Both the position numbers and the translations under genes were made by a program. Below, one piece after another: positions 22,500 through 35,300 of a DNA stretch of 64,000 bases. Numbering within the stretch: the first letter of the stretch is position 1; every line of letters begins with the position of its first letter. The DNA comes from Clarkia xantiana subsp. parviflora. Lineage: Eukaryota > Streptophyta > Magnoliopsida > Myrtales > Onagraceae. The notes under the pieces were generated by a model that had not been told where the DNA came from, did no database searches, and saw only the letters and a list, made by a program, of their open reading frames with translations. The stretch is from assembly GCA_036873135.1 (NCBI GenBank), contig JAPTYO010000003.1, positions 30,384,763-30,448,762 on the forward strand, written 5' to 3'.

Positions 22500-22625
22500 G
22501 CATCAAATCACCTCTCAAGGTATAAAAATACTAGGTCATGAATATTTTATATTCTTAGAACTTAACGAGGTTTGGATCCGAGAATTCTAATTAATGAATA
22601 AAGCGCTAAACTGTTACACTCATAT
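22500..22625 (-). repeat. SINE-like fragment (tRNA-derived head)
   Basis: On the minus strand, GTAACAGTTTAGCGC (A-box-like) is followed about 30 nt later by TCGGATCCAAACCTC (B-box-like). Motif order and spacing match the neighbour at 22640-22862. Confidence 0.45.
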
Positions 22626-22639
22626 TATATATATTTTTT

Positions 22640-22862
22640 GTTTTTCGTGGGGTGGTCCTAGAATGGACCCTCATCAGGAAGTCAGCACTCGTAACATGTT
22701 TGCTCCACACTTAAACTAATCACCACTCGCACAGGGTCAGCCCGTAAATAGTAATAAAGTGTTGGTCATAGATATCTTTCTATTTCTATAGTCAGCAACG
22801 GAATTTGAACCTCTAAATTCTGGTTAATTAATGAAGCGCTGGACCGCTGCATCATATTATAT
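22640..22862 (-). repeat. tRNA-derived SINE
   Basis: Read on the minus strand, GATGCAGCGGTCCAGCGC resembles the A box region of a tRNA and GAGGTTCAAATTCCG resembles the B box, with about 25-30 nt between. The body continues GTGCGAGTGGTGATTAG and ends near a T-rich tail, as in many plant SINEs. No target duplication was confirmed. Confidence 0.55.
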
Positions 22863-23327
22863 TATTATATTACATATTAAATGGTTGATTTCTATCATTT
22901 TGTATTTGGCATTTTTGCCCTAACATATCTAGGGTGGGAGGAAGGGTAGATAGATATTGGACCGACCCTTCAAAATTTATATATCAACCCACCATTTGCC
23001 CATTCATTGTATTCCTAAAAAAAAAACTCTCCACATTTTATATACTCGATCTCTTCGTTCTTTCTTCAATATCTCTCTCTCTCTCTCTTGAAGAACAAAT
23101 CACAACACAACAAAACAAGCAGGTTGTCTTTCTTCATCATCATCAATCAAACACACACACCACCTAACTCTGACGACATAAGAAATTTATGTTCTGTTCT
23201 AAATAACAAACAAACCCTACTATACTTACGTATCTTTAGCTCTCCCACATTCTCTTCCCTTAAGAAATCCAGAGGGAGAGAGAGCTCTGTTACTCAAAAT
23301 CTCTCTCTCTCTTTCTCTCTCTAAACC

Positions 23328-24632
23328 ATGATTGCTCCAAAAAAGACAGAAGCCTCCACGAAGAAAGCAATGAACAAAGGAGCATGGACTGCCGAGGAAG
23401 ACCGAAAGTTGTCGGAGTATGTTGAGATCCACGGTCCCAAGAGGTGGAAGACCATTGCCAACAAATCAGGTGATTCTTCATTAATTACTACATTAATTAA
23501 TAACATGATTAACTAACTCCGTGTTAGAGTATGTATAAGAGTTGTCTCTACATTCTCCCAGTAAGTTCGAGTTTGTAGAAAAGTTATGTAAAACATACTT
23601 AACTAATTGCGTTAAAATGTAATATCAGAGCACACAAATTTAAATCAGCTTAAAATGTGAAACTTCCTAAAATGGCCAGGCCAAGGTGGCCCGGCTGGTA
23701 GGTGTTATAAAATGTTGTTCGTAATAATTAGTTTAATGAAGGATATTAAAGTGTATTATAAGAGCGCGTTCAAAATTATGAGAAAGTTGATTAAGACGCA
23801 CGTTTTATTCTTAACATTATATAAAAATATATATATAATGATGGAACTAAATAAATTTTGGGTAAATTTCAGGTTTAAATCGGTGCGGAAAGAGTTGTAG
23901 ACTGAGATGGTTGAATTATCTAAGACCTAATATTAAAAGAGGAAATATCTCCGATGATGAAGAAGACATGATAGTTAGACTCCACAAGCTCCTCGGAAAT
24001 AGGTAACCTACTTCCCCATGGATCCTAAATGAAGTTCACTAGTAAGAAAAAGTATACATTTAAATAAAAAATAATTAAAAAGGGTTTAAATTCTACAATT
24101 TATTATATATTTATATGCAGAATACATTTAATTATTTTAAAAAAATGAGCCATATTTTATCCTCAATTTTATACAAAATACATTCTTATGAAGAAAACCA
24201 AACCTAACATTATACTAGTCAAATTAAATTTTGAAATGTCTGATTGGGATAATAATGTGGATTCTCAGATGGTCTCTGATAGCTGGACGACTTCCAGGGA
24301 GAACAGACAACGAGATAAAAAACTACTGGAATTCTCACTTAAGTAAGAAAATGACCCAGAAAGAACACGAAACTACGCAAGAGCCCTCTCCATCTCCATC
24401 TGAACCACGAGAAAGCGTTGCCGTTCGACCGGTAAAGGAAGACGAAAGTAGTCTCGAGAAGGCGACATTAGCGATTTCGGATGTTAACTTCGACATGAAC
24501 GAGTTACTCGACTTTACAGTCGAAGGATCGTACGGTATGGAGTGGGTGAATAAGTTTCTTGAACTAGACGAAGATACGTGGCTTAGTGATAGTTTAAAAA
24601 TCGGGGACGATCGGGGAGAAGAAAATAAGTAA
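23328..24632 (+). CDS. R2R3-MYB transcription factor
   Basis: Three exons (23328-23469, 23873-24002, 24269-24632) give a 211-residue protein with both introns at the standard R2R3-MYB positions. R2 begins [16 protein letters not shown] (about residue 17) and holds the spaced tryptophans and [14 protein letters not shown]3 has [20 protein letters not shown] and [18 protein letters not shown]3 fits the bHLH-interaction signature [DE]Lx2[RK]x3Lx6Lx3R with Met for the first Leu, so it probably works in a MYB-bHLH-WD40 complex. The acidic C-terminus ends near [14 protein letters not shown], a likely activation region. Family relatives (TT2, WER, MYB5 types) control flavonoids or epidermal cell fate; the subgroup cannot be fixed here. 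The 5' leader is CT-rich and a TATA-like TTTTATATAC lies near 23036-23045. Confidence 0.93.
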
Positions 24633-25770
24633 AAATATAAATGCAATTTCTCCATGGATTATTAATTATATAAATTAGCATGGTTTATTTTGCTTGTCCT
24701 TGGTATAGTATAGCTTAATTAGCTATAGGATGCAAAACTAAAATAATCTTGTGTGACAACTATGTAATGAATATTTATTACTCAAGTTCAAGTTGTGAGA
24801 TTGCAATGTTTAATTTTTTTCATCCAAGTTTTTTTTGGTCGGAAAAGTTTGTTCATGTAAAATTCCGACATGGACACATAGTTCTTCCTTAAAATGGAGT
24901 TTCTGAAACCTAGTTCTCGTAAATGAATTACCATTTAATTGAACCAACCTTTGCGTGGATGAAAAAAAAAAAAAACTTAAGTGGATGGATGGATGTTTAT
25001 TATATACTATTAATTAATCGACTTGCAATTTTTGCATGAAAATCTACTTATATAAAAACCTAAACATTAGACTAAAAACTTTTTGTATGTACGAACATTT
25101 TTTTTTTTAATTGAGTGCCATCCGAGTTTTATCCCGCAATTGCAAACTCAATATTTTGTTTTTCTAATGGGTTGGTTCATTAAGAAAACAAATATGATAC
25201 ATATTTTTAATACTACCTTTAATCGGTAATTCTGTGATTGGACTGTTACACACAGGAAGTGAACATATATAATGGGGTTAACGATATATATTTATTTTTC
25301 CTTTGAAAATATAGTTCCATCTTTTATTGATTCAGCACCAAACAGATGGTCCAAATGTAGACAATCCAAGTCATAAAGCTTATACGAGGTATGTCGTAAG
25401 TGAATGTGATCACTAAATTACAACCATTTTTGCCATTCTACGTAGTACCATACATAAATTATCACACATATAGCTACTACTACCTAGTTCATTTAATACA
25501 ATACAAATTAAACAAAATTAACCTAACCTTATTTAAAAATAGATTTCCCAAAATAAGACTTCTTAACTTTTTGTAATATGCAAATATTACTCTAAAATTT
25601 GTAATTATTGTCAGTTTAACTTTTTTTTAAACATTATATTTGTCCCCCTAATTTTTATATACTAGTTAATTGTTCATAACTCAATTCTTACCCACCTTAA
25701 AAAAGTATTCTAGCTTCATCCATGTTCATCATCCTTATTATACAACAAACGAGGCGACGTGCTTTGCGGT

Positions 25771-25879
25771 ATGTAACTTACTACAAAAGTCAAAATTGTA
25801 ACCACTTCAAAAATTGAATGTAGATCTTTGGAATAATTTTAAGGTGTCCACATATTTAAAAATATTATGGCACATGATA

Positions 25880-25880
<1 letters not shown>
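25771..25880 (+). repeat. Direct repeat, copy 1
   Basis: It shares TGTAACTTA, TTGTAACCACTT, TTGAATGTAGA, CTTTGG and TTAAGGTGTCCACAT with 26058-26160 in the same order. The TA microsatellite lies between the copies. It may be a segmental duplication or two pieces of one repeat. Confidence 0.75.

Positions 25881-25882
<2 letters not shown>

Positions 25883-25936
<54 letters not shown>
25883..25936. repeat. (TA)n microsatellite
   Basis: An uninterrupted TA dinucleotide run of about 27 units. Confidence 0.95.
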
Positions 25937-25938
<2 letters not shown>

Positions 25939-26057
25939 ATATTAGTATTTCTCCAAATATCATTTTATAAAATGAAGCATAAGTACATTGTATTTTAGTT
26001 TAGTTTTTAGTAGATTTTTTTTTTTTGCCGAATAGTAGATTATTAATTAATATTACT

Positions 26058-26160
26058 ATGTAACTTATTAAAGAGTTGTAACCACTTTCAAGGTTGAATG
26101 TAGAGCTTTGGCACAATCTTAAGGTGTCCACATGCTCAAAAATATGATGTCACATGATCA
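26058..26160 (+). repeat. Direct repeat, copy 2
   Basis: This is the partner of 25771-25880, in the same orientation with clear divergence, about 180 bp downstream. Confidence 0.75.
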
Positions 26161-26282
26161 TTTGTAACATATGATCTAGATGGACCAATAGAATTAAGTG
26201 AAAAATTTAAATTTGCTTACTTGTCAATATATTGTGCATCACATTGAAATTATATTATATATATATAGATACCATGCAACAC

Positions 26283-26480
26283 TATATGTAGTTTTCAACG
26301 CTTTATTTATTAACTAGATATTAGAAATTCAAATCCCGCTGAAACTTTGTGAATAGAAAATATTCATAGCAAAAACTATATTCATTACGGTCTCATTTGA
26401 TACGAGTAGATATTAATCTATGTATGTATATAGTAAGCATGCTATGAGTGTTACATTTATGATAGACCTCCACCTGCTAG
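26283..26480 (+). repeat. SINE-like repeat
   Basis: GTTTTCAACGCTTTATTTATTAACTAG is followed by GAAATTCAAATCCCGC, which is a good B box. The order matches the minus-strand copies at 22500-22862 (GCGCTTTATT... then TTCAAATTCCG). A (TAA)n run follows at about 26503-26540. Confidence 0.5.
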
Positions 26481-26501
26481 AGTAAATAAACAGTATGTTT
26501 C

Positions 26502-26540
<39 letters not shown>

Positions 26541-26726
26541 TTGATCGTGGTCTGATACACACTAAATAGCTAGGACCGATTTCAGCTACCATATTTATTA
26601 ATAGACATGAAAGTTTCTTGAATTCGAGGGAACCCTCCGAATATTCGATAACAAGTGTAGTCCAGATTCATACACCGATACACGCTTATTTTTTGGTTCA
26701 GTAAATAGTCTCCTTCATTTTCTCCA

Positions 26727-27259
26727 GGGTTAATAACTAAAAAACTGTCCAAGGTTTACCCTATGTTAAAATTAGGTGTCTGAAGTTTAAAATGTTAAAA
26801 TGGACTGTCCCAAGTTTCATTTTTGTTGAAATTTGGTGTCTTTGTGCGTATTTTCATCTTCATTCCATCATTTTCATCAACCCACCAACCCACTCATAAT
26901 CCATCACTCTTTACTTTTCACAAAATCGTCAAATTTCACCTAAAAATTGAACATTAAAAAAAAAGTTTCTAAAAGAGTGGTGTAGAGCCATTTTCCAAGG
27001 ACAATAGAGCGATATTTACTTGACCGGATGTGACCACCTTTTTAGGTGACGGTCCCGGCAAGATGACGAGAAGGGAGTGTGTATGAGAACTCAAATTCGA
27101 CAGATGGTTTCGTCGGAATTGACTTCTCTAAAGTAATTACACCGAGACACTAAATTTCAACAAAAATGAAACTTGGGACAGTCAATTTTAACATTTCAAA
27201 CTTCAGACACCTAATTTTAACATAGGGTAAACCTTGGACAGTTGTTTAGTTATTAACCC
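26727..27259. mobile_element. Mutator-type MITE, 533 bp (GGGTTAATAAC family)
   Basis: The inverted repeats are about 118 bp with only a few mismatches, starting GGGTTAATAACTAAA. An exact 9-bp target duplication TTTTCTCCA (26718-26726 and 27260-27268) supports Mutator-type insertion. There is no coding capacity. The ends resemble the elements at 27431, 37532 and 38990. Confidence 0.92.
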
Positions 27260-27430
27260 TTTTCTCCAAATAACATTAACATTAGGGTCCAATACCGACA
27301 TACAACATTTTTTTGCACAAAATTGCTTTCATAATATTATTTGCACCTTAATTTCGATCTGGTTTTAAATTATATTATTTTTTGTTACAGAAATAAACGA
27401 TCACAAACTCATTCCACCATATAATATTAA

Positions 27431-28231
27431 GGGTTAAGAACATACGAAAGGTCTGAACTATTACCCATGTTAACGGGAGAGGTCTGAAATTTAAAAAGTT
27501 AATAAAGAGGTCTGAAATTTCTGTTTTGTTGATAACAGCGGTCTCCGTTAGTTTTTTCCGTTAAAACTAACGGAAGTTGGTCACATGCTTGGCATGTGAC
27601 CGGAAATAATATAAAATTCCAAAAATGCCTTTCTATCAAGTGTGCCCCTCACATGCATGGAGTGAAAAGACCAAAATGCCCTTGAAGCCACCACGGTACT
27701 CCGGCGACCACCAATCGTACTCCGGCGACCACCACCGTACTCCGGCGACCACCACCAAGGCTCCGTTTGGGCCAAAATCGGAGCCACCGGCCCCGATTGG
27801 GCTCCGATCGGAGCTTTTTTGGCCCCGATCGAAGCTTTTTGGCCCCGATCGGAGCTTTTTTGCCGAGGTGGTGGCCGGAGTCGGGTCGCCGGAGCCGAGG
27901 TGGTGGTCGTCGGAGTCGAGGTGGTAGTCGCCGGAGTCGGGTGGTGGTGGCCGGAGTCGGGTGGCGGTGGCCGGAGTTGGGTGGTTTTAATTTGACTTTA
28001 GGGGTAAAATTGTCATTTCACATTTTCTTAAATAAGATATTAAATAAAACAAAATATTAAAGGGGCAAAAATGTCATTTCACACAATTCTGTTAAATTTA
28101 ACCCTAAAAATGGACGGAAAACCTCGAATCAACAAAATTGAAATTTCAGACCTCTGTTATTAACTTTTTAAATTTCAGACCTCTCCCGTTAACATAGGTG
28201 ATAGTTCAGACCTTTCATAGGTTCTTAACCC
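27431..28231. mobile_element. Mutator-type MITE with GC-rich core, 801 bp
   Basis: The inverted repeats of about 105 bp start GGGTTAAGAAC and contain AAAGGTCTGAACTAT. The 9-bp target duplication TAATATTAA (27422-27430 and 28232-28240) is exact. The core (27690-27985) is unusually GC-rich: repeated CTCCGGCGACCACCA on the left, CCGATCGGAGC in the middle and CCGGAGTCGGGTGGTGG on the right, the right side being roughly the reverse complement of the left. Open frames through the core are low-complexity and not genes. Confidence 0.92.
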
Positions 28232-28240
28232 TAATATTAA

Positions 28241-29463
28241 ATATTTTTCTGATCAAATTTAGTAAATAACCGGTTGATACTATAGGTACTAATCAATCAT
28301 CTCGTATATTTATAATTTAATAGATGTTATAAGAAATGATGCATTTTTATGGGTGATGTACACATAAGCAAGACATATTGAGCTTCTGAAAACTAAAGGT
28401 TCCCCTTTGGGTGTCGTAATTAATATTGGACCAAAAGAATTGGTCCCCACTTTGAGTTGCAGCCTGTGATGATGATTACTAAAAATTAATTAAGGTTATT
28501 AGTTAGTATACTTTAAGATTTTCGAGTAAAAGGTACTTCCACTCAACTTTATGTAATATATTATTAAACATTATAATGCAAGCTAAAAGAATTAGGCTCA
28601 AATCAATGGAGATGATTTAGTGACGCTATGAACAGTGTAGGGTCCACATTTGTGTATAAAATAATATAGACATTATGTAAATAATTGATCATTAATACTT
28701 AGTTGGACTTAAAAATCAGTTGAGTAACTATGCTTGCTTGGTCTATGAGATTGAAGTGGTTCTATACCTAATTTTCGCCCAAAACCTAGCACAATTAAAT
28801 TTAAGTTTATGAAAGGATTAAGAAAAAAAATAGCTTAAATTTACGTTATGTTACAATTTTATTTCTTTGTTTTTTTTTATAATGATAGACTGTCTGAAAC
28901 ATCTGATTTGTTACATTTCATTTTTCCGTCCAAAATCGACATAAAGCTAGTGGAACAAAATCATGTGAACACTACTCGTGACAAGTTTTTGACAACATAT
29001 CTAATACGACGAATGATCATTCGTAACGAATTGAATACGTCAAGTAGTTAAATGCAACAAAATTTTGATCAAATAAGTCATGTGATTTTATTATGTCAAT
29101 TTTAACGTCGATTTCCAGACGAAAAAATAATACACGACAAATATAATACTTAGGGAATCAATCACAAATATATATATATATATATACTACTTTTAGATTT
29201 TTAACCGAATAATCATTCCACACTCATTCTAAAACTTTTATATTTCAACTTTCGATACCATACAATTTCAAACTGAGAAATATATTTAGTTTCAATTTAA
29301 TTATTTAAAGTCTTATTATATCTACCCATATTTATTTATTTGCCCTCGCTTTAATATTTACTCCCCAGAAATTAAATCCTGTCTTTTGTCCCGATCATGC
29401 TTTATTTGGGCCCTAGTCGATAAGTTATTAACCTGGGGTCAGCACTCTGCATATCCTAATTAT

Positions 29464-29521
<58 letters not shown>

Positions 29522-30564
29522 TCATTGGATTATTTTACTTAATAATGTCATGGGAAAATTTTGTAAATTTTCGAATAAATTATATCCAATCTAACAGCAA
29601 AAAGTAAAATCAATTTTAACAGGGAAAATCAAAACGAAAAATTTGTAAGGAAGATTAAAAAAGGGGCAAATAATTCAGGAGAAAAAATCAGCAAGAAAAA
29701 CTATGCAGGCCGAACATGTTGTGATATGAGACTTTTCGGCCCAATCTGTAACTGTTATTAGTTTGGGCCAGATGTTGTAGTTTTGTAAAAGTGATTTTTG
29801 GCCCAATATAAATGGATTTTTAGGGTAAACTAAATGGAATCGATTTTGAGACAGAAAAATACTCAGGGGCTGTGCCATAATAATTTATTTATATAATTAT
29901 CAATTTTCGTAAAAAGCAATTTTGATATTGCTAAAAAAATTATTCAACACTGGCCCACGCATTGTGTGGTATTTTTTTTTAATAGAATTATTGGTTTGTT
30001 GCCAAAATTCAATATTGATCATTTAGTATAATAATGAGCTTTATCATATGATTTTTTTTTCAAGGTAATCGAACCACACACATTTGAAGTATGTAACATT
30101 TAACTTAAACATTTTTATCTTATAAGAAAATTATATAAAAAAATGCATATCAAATTTATGTCATATAGACTGAGGTCATTAATTTAAAATAAACTGCATT
30201 TCTTAATTTTCTTTAGAAAATGATATTCTTTTTACAGTGTATTGTGTTGACTAGATTTGATGAACCTAACCATGGTTGGACTTAACACTACCCCGATTCG
30301 GACTAGGTCAATTGAGTTAATGGTTCGATTGGAATAAGTAAGGTGGTTAAATTATATATAAAAAAGTCATGGATATAAATTGAATACTAAATTAAATAAA
30401 ATAAAATTTTGGAGCTAGTCATGTGACTATTTAATAGTCAACATTAATATTTAACTAAGAGATGCACAAAAAGTGTACAAATTCTAATTGTATAGTACAA
30501 AAAAAATATGCAAAAAATAATAATTATATACACGAAATGCGAAAATTGATCGAATATGTTGTAA
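28241..30564. other. AT-rich intergenic DNA, no gene seen
   Basis: It contains (TA)n microsatellites (29168-29186 and 29469-29518). No reading frame with a recognisable domain was found. Confidence 0.6.
29469..29518. repeat. (TA)n microsatellite
   Basis: An uninterrupted AT dinucleotide run of about 25 units. Confidence 0.95.
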
Positions 30565-30572
30565 TAAAAGAC

Positions 30573-31476
30573 CAGTGGCGGATGTTGCTTATATAATGTG
30601 GTGACGAACGTCACCACATTATCCAGTATTTCTAGTGAGATCCTAAGTTTGTTCCTTAATAAAAATATACCCCGATCCTCATTATTAATGTGTAAGATCC
30701 TCATTATTTTGTGTGAGAAACTAATACCCTATTATTTTGTCTAAAACACTAAGAGCTCCATTATTATTTTGTAAAACAACGTTATTATTTAGTGACACTA
30801 TCATTTAATCCATTCGGAAAAATGTTCAATAAATTTAAATTTGGGAGCTTTTGACTTAAAGAGTCATATGTCTATAAGTTTTAAAATTCATCTCATTTGC
30901 TAGATTATAAATTGTAGTTATTCTAATCTAATGCACTCCATGAGGAGGTCAAATAAGTATAAGAATATATCTCATAATATGTTTGAAAAAGATGATTTCG
31001 GGTACCAATATGTTTTAATATGTACAACATGTTTCAAAACAATGATAATTAATACTCCTTTCAATCACCTGTCCAAATTTGTCGTCAAATACATTTTAAA
31101 CTTCCAAAATTAACCAAATACTTTTCTAAATATTAAAATCAAGATATAATAACGTATACAAGTGTTATAATAGAGTCCTGACTCTTGACTCAACTCAGCC
31201 GATCCACAACCGGTTCTAATCCAATTTGACTCAATGATAACATTTGCATAAGCAATTAATTAAAGCTAAGTTGTGATAGTTTAAAAACTACTTAGTAATA
31301 TTTTTCATTAATATTTGAAATGTAGTTAACGATAAATAACTGAAAAAAGTATCAATTATCATTGTTTTAAAACTAGCATTTTTTAAGGAAATTTTCCTAA
31401 GAAAATTATTATATCTTTGAAAAAAAAAAAATTTGCACTACGTATCCCCATTACGAATCTCCTGAATCCGCCACTG
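30573..31476. mobile_element. hAT-type non-autonomous element, 904 bp
   Basis: The ends are CAGTGGCGGAT and its reverse complement, flanked by an exact 8-bp target duplication TAAAAGAC (30565-30572 and 31477-31484). Only the terminal 11 bp or so are inverted repeats. Close to the left end lies a 30-bp palindrome (30593-30622). No transposase is present. Confidence 0.92.
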
Positions 31477-31484
31477 TAAAAGAC

Positions 31485-32308
31485 CTATTAACCCGTTTAA
31501 TTATGTAAAATAATAATTATTTAATCATATTATATGATTTAGATGTAAATAACTAAATTACATATTAGTATATATTTATTATTTACTAACTTAAACAAGC
31601 ATCTTGGAAGTTTCCTAATCTTTTGAGGAATATATATTATATATATAGTCATCATGAATAGATAATTACCGCGAAATCCTTTGTTCAGTCTTAGCGTGTT
31701 CTCTCTTCCATCTCGTTTTCTGACCCGCCTCCTGTATACGCTTGGACATTCGAAACCCTAGCATTAATCTAGGGTTCTCTGCGTGAGATTTCCACTTCCT
31801 CGTGCATTAATTCAATCGCCGAGCCTCAGTTCTTTACTGTATCGAAGATTTCACGTTATCATCTGTCTCTGCACGTGTCTCTCAGTGGATCTGCCGTCTA
31901 AGGCCGGAGTTTCGATTCAGGGGAAGATCGTCGATTCTGAAGATTCCAGAAGGCCTGACAGTGGGTTCTGCGCTTTTTGGTGAAGATCCGTGGGAAAGCT
32001 TATCCAGATCGCACTGCGTATTGCCACGTGGCGGTTCCTGCTCGTGATTGGGTACCGAAGATTGGAGTTGAAGTTGTCTTGATCCGTCTAGGGTTCCTGA
32101 GCTTCCGATCAGCTCCAACGCCGCTCCTGATTGGTTTGATAGTTGATTCCTGGGAGAGGAGAGATTGAAAAATCGAAGTGTGCTGATTTCTGTACTTTTT
32201 GCATTTAGTTGAAAAATCACGGGCCCTATTTTTTAGAGGCCTTTGATTATCGTTTACTTTTAAGGCGATTTGCTGTTTAATTTCAAGAAGAAAAACAAAA
32301 AATTTACT
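31485..32308 (+). promoter_or_regulatory. Promoter and 5' leader of the DWNN E3 ligase gene
   Basis: AT-rich DNA with TATA-like ATATATATAG (31629-31650 region) changes at about 31690 to mixed-composition sequence with CTCTCTTCC and AAACCCTAG words, typical of plant housekeeping promoters and leaders. Several upstream ATGs exist. The exact start site and any leader intron cannot be fixed. Confidence 0.5.
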
Positions 32309-35300
32309 ATGGCTGTATATTATAAATTTAAGAGTGCAAGAGATTATGATTCAGTTCAATTGGACGGTGCATTTATATCAGTTGGTGCTTTGAAAGAAAA
32401 AATTTTCGAATCCAAGCACTTGGGCAGGGGCACAGATTTCGACCTCGTGGTCACTAATGCTCAAACTAATGAAGGTTGGTTTCTGTTTCATAAAACAAAT
32501 AATTAAGAATTCAATTCACAAGTCAACTTTTCTGAGGGCAATTCTAGAGTCTAGGTTAGAGTATCTGTTCAATTTATCCAATTCTATATGCTGTTGAATG
32601 TCAAATGCCTTTTATTTATGTTTAGACCATGAAATTGGCCTGAAATCATGTCAATTCCTCTGCAACACCAGATGACCTCCCAAGTTACCTAACTCGACAC
32701 TACTTAACAATAGCAGGCATTGCTAATTATATGGTGTTCTTGGGAGGATGTTGCTATATTAAGCAGCAGTCTTTCCTCTGTTTCAGTGGAATGACATAGA
32801 ACAAACTTGATGTTATTAATAGATAAATCCTAGGCTGTTTTTAGTTTCTATAATTTTCTGTGAGACTTTGGTGGGTGAGTCGAGATTTTGCCACAGAAGC
32901 TGCAGCATGCTGTTTTCTGGAATTTTGGGTCATTTATGCTCATTACATGGATTATAAGAGTTTTTATAGCAATTGTCACGCTTTCTAATTTCAGAGTATC
33001 TGGATGAAGCAATGTTGATACCAAAAAATACATCTGTTTTAATTCGTCGAGTTCCAGGAAGACCCCGCATGACAATTGTGACAGAGCAAGAGTACTATCT
33101 CAAACCTTTAAACTTTTGAACCCTTCTGCATTATGCTTTATACACATACATTCCAAAGTTAGGGACAGATTGCTGAGAATTCGAGTGTTATATCTTGGGA
33201 TTGTAATTTGCAGGACAAATGTGGAAAGTAAGATAGAGGAGGTTCAACCTGAAAAAAGTAGTATTGTAGGCCCTGATTCATCTGCATACAGATATGTAAG
33301 TTCTGATTGCTTTGCCATTGCCATCTAACTTTGGTCTGTAGTATGTTTTCTTGTGCTGATTTAATTCAATTTGCAGCAAAATGATGAATCTGAATGGGAT
33401 GAGTTTGGCAATGATCTATATGCGCTTCCTGAAGTACCTTCCGTGCAGACAAGTAATCCAATCCCAGATGCTGCACCTACTAATAGAGCTGATGAGGAAG
33501 ACAAACTTATGGCTTTGATTAATACTCCAGCACTCGATTGGCAGCGGTTAGAAATCTTTATTTATGTTTTTCTTCTTATTTTGGTTTTTGACCTTTTACT
33601 CATAATGAATTTGCGTATCTTGTTGGAATTAGGCAAGGTGCTGATAGTTTTGGTCCTGGTAGAGGTTTTGGAAGGGGAGGGGGTGGAAGATTTGGAGGAC
33701 GTGGCGGTTTTGGTAAGATAATTGTTCCTTAGTATTCAATTTGTAATGCCAGTTTTTTGTGGGTAGAAATTATGTCAAAGTTTGTGTAGATGAACATTAG
33801 CTGTTTCTCTGGCTTTGTGTAGGTATGGAACGGAAAACCCCTCCTGAAGGCTATGTGTGTTTTAGGTGTAATGTCCCTGGTAAGATCATGTGCTCTTCTT
33901 TTTCTTATTATGGATTCCATATAGACTGTTGAGCGGTTCTTAAAACATGATAATTCTTTCAGGACACTTTATTCAGCACTGCCCAACAAACGGGGATCCA
34001 ACTTATGATGTCAAAAGAGTGAAGCAGCCTACTGGAATTCCAAAGTCCATGCTTATTACTAGCACAGATGGCTCTTATGCATTGCCAAATGGCTCTGTTG
34101 CAGTTTTGAAGCCAAATGAGTGAGTTTTTGTTGATTATTTATTTACATTCATGTGGTTATTATTTGTGGGTGGTTCTTAATAATTTTTGGAAACAGGGAT
34201 GCATTTGAGAGAGAAATGGAAGGATTACCATCAACAACACGTACAGTTGGTGAACTGCCTCCTGAACTGCGCTGTCCATTGTGCAAGGAAGTCATGAAGG
34301 ATGCTGTGCTGACAAGCAAGTGTTGTTTCAACAGTTTCTGTGATAAATGTAAGTCTTTTTTTTTGTAGTTTGGAGATCATTGTAATGAAGCTGTCATTTG
34401 TAAATCGGGTTATATTTTTAAAATTTTGGCCTTCATTCATTTTATAGATTATTTTGCTTGTACATGAACCTTTTATGTATATCTTTGCTTCCTTCCCGCT
34501 TTGTACATTTCGCACTTCTTGGGTGCCTTATCAATGATATCAACAATTTTACTTAAAAAGAAGCCGTCTGGCTAGGTTCAATCACTGAAGTTTCAAGCTT
34601 TTTTCTTTTCTGGGTGGGGACTTTGGGGTCGAACTGATTTTGACATATCAGAGAAGTATATATAGAAATTGACATATATTGTTTAACCCCAGGTATAAGG
34701 GATCATATTATTTCAAAGTCCGTGTGTGTTTGTGGGGCTGCAAATGTTTTAGCAGATGATCTTCTACCAAATAAAACCGTTCGAGATACAATTAGTCGAG
34801 TTCTAGAGGCAGGTACCAGCAGCGCCGAGAATGCAGGAAGTGCCTATCAAGTACAAGGTTTGTATTAGTTACTTGCTAAGCTAACATAGTATATATAAAT
34901 ATTATTCAATTCAACGGACATTAATAAGATGCGGCATTCTTTGACAGATATGGAATCAGCTCGTGACCCACAACCTAAAATCCCTTCTCCTACATTGTCT
35001 TCTGCATCAAAGGGTGATGAAAAACCACCAATAAAGATCAATGAGACTCAGACCACGAACCCTAATGAGGTCAAAGTCTCTGCTCCTCTTCCTGCTCCTC
35101 AGCAGCAGCAAGCATCAGATAAAGGGAAGATTCCAAAGGTCCCAGATGTTGCTGAAGCAACCCGTGATGTTGCTGCATCTCAAGGGAGTGGTATGCCTCT
35201 AGAGGAAGAAGTGCAGCAGAAGGCAGCTTCAAGTGAAGCAGGTATTGACACAATCCGTAATGTTCTTTTATCTGTTATTTCAGAAATCACCTTCAGAATG

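Larger units (their letters stand above)
24633..26282. other. AT-rich intergenic DNA
   Basis: No coding exon is seen. It contains a (TA)n microsatellite (about 25883-25936) and both copies of a roughly 110-bp direct repeat (25771-25880 and 26058-26160). Confidence 0.6.

Noticed and set aside
27581..28060. Arg/Pro/Gly-rich frames
   Set aside because: They translate the GC-rich core of a Mutator-type MITE; low complexity, and on both strands.
26727..28231. One single large transposon with two halves
   Set aside because: Each half has its own matched inverted repeats and its own exact 9-bp duplication, so these are two separate insertions.
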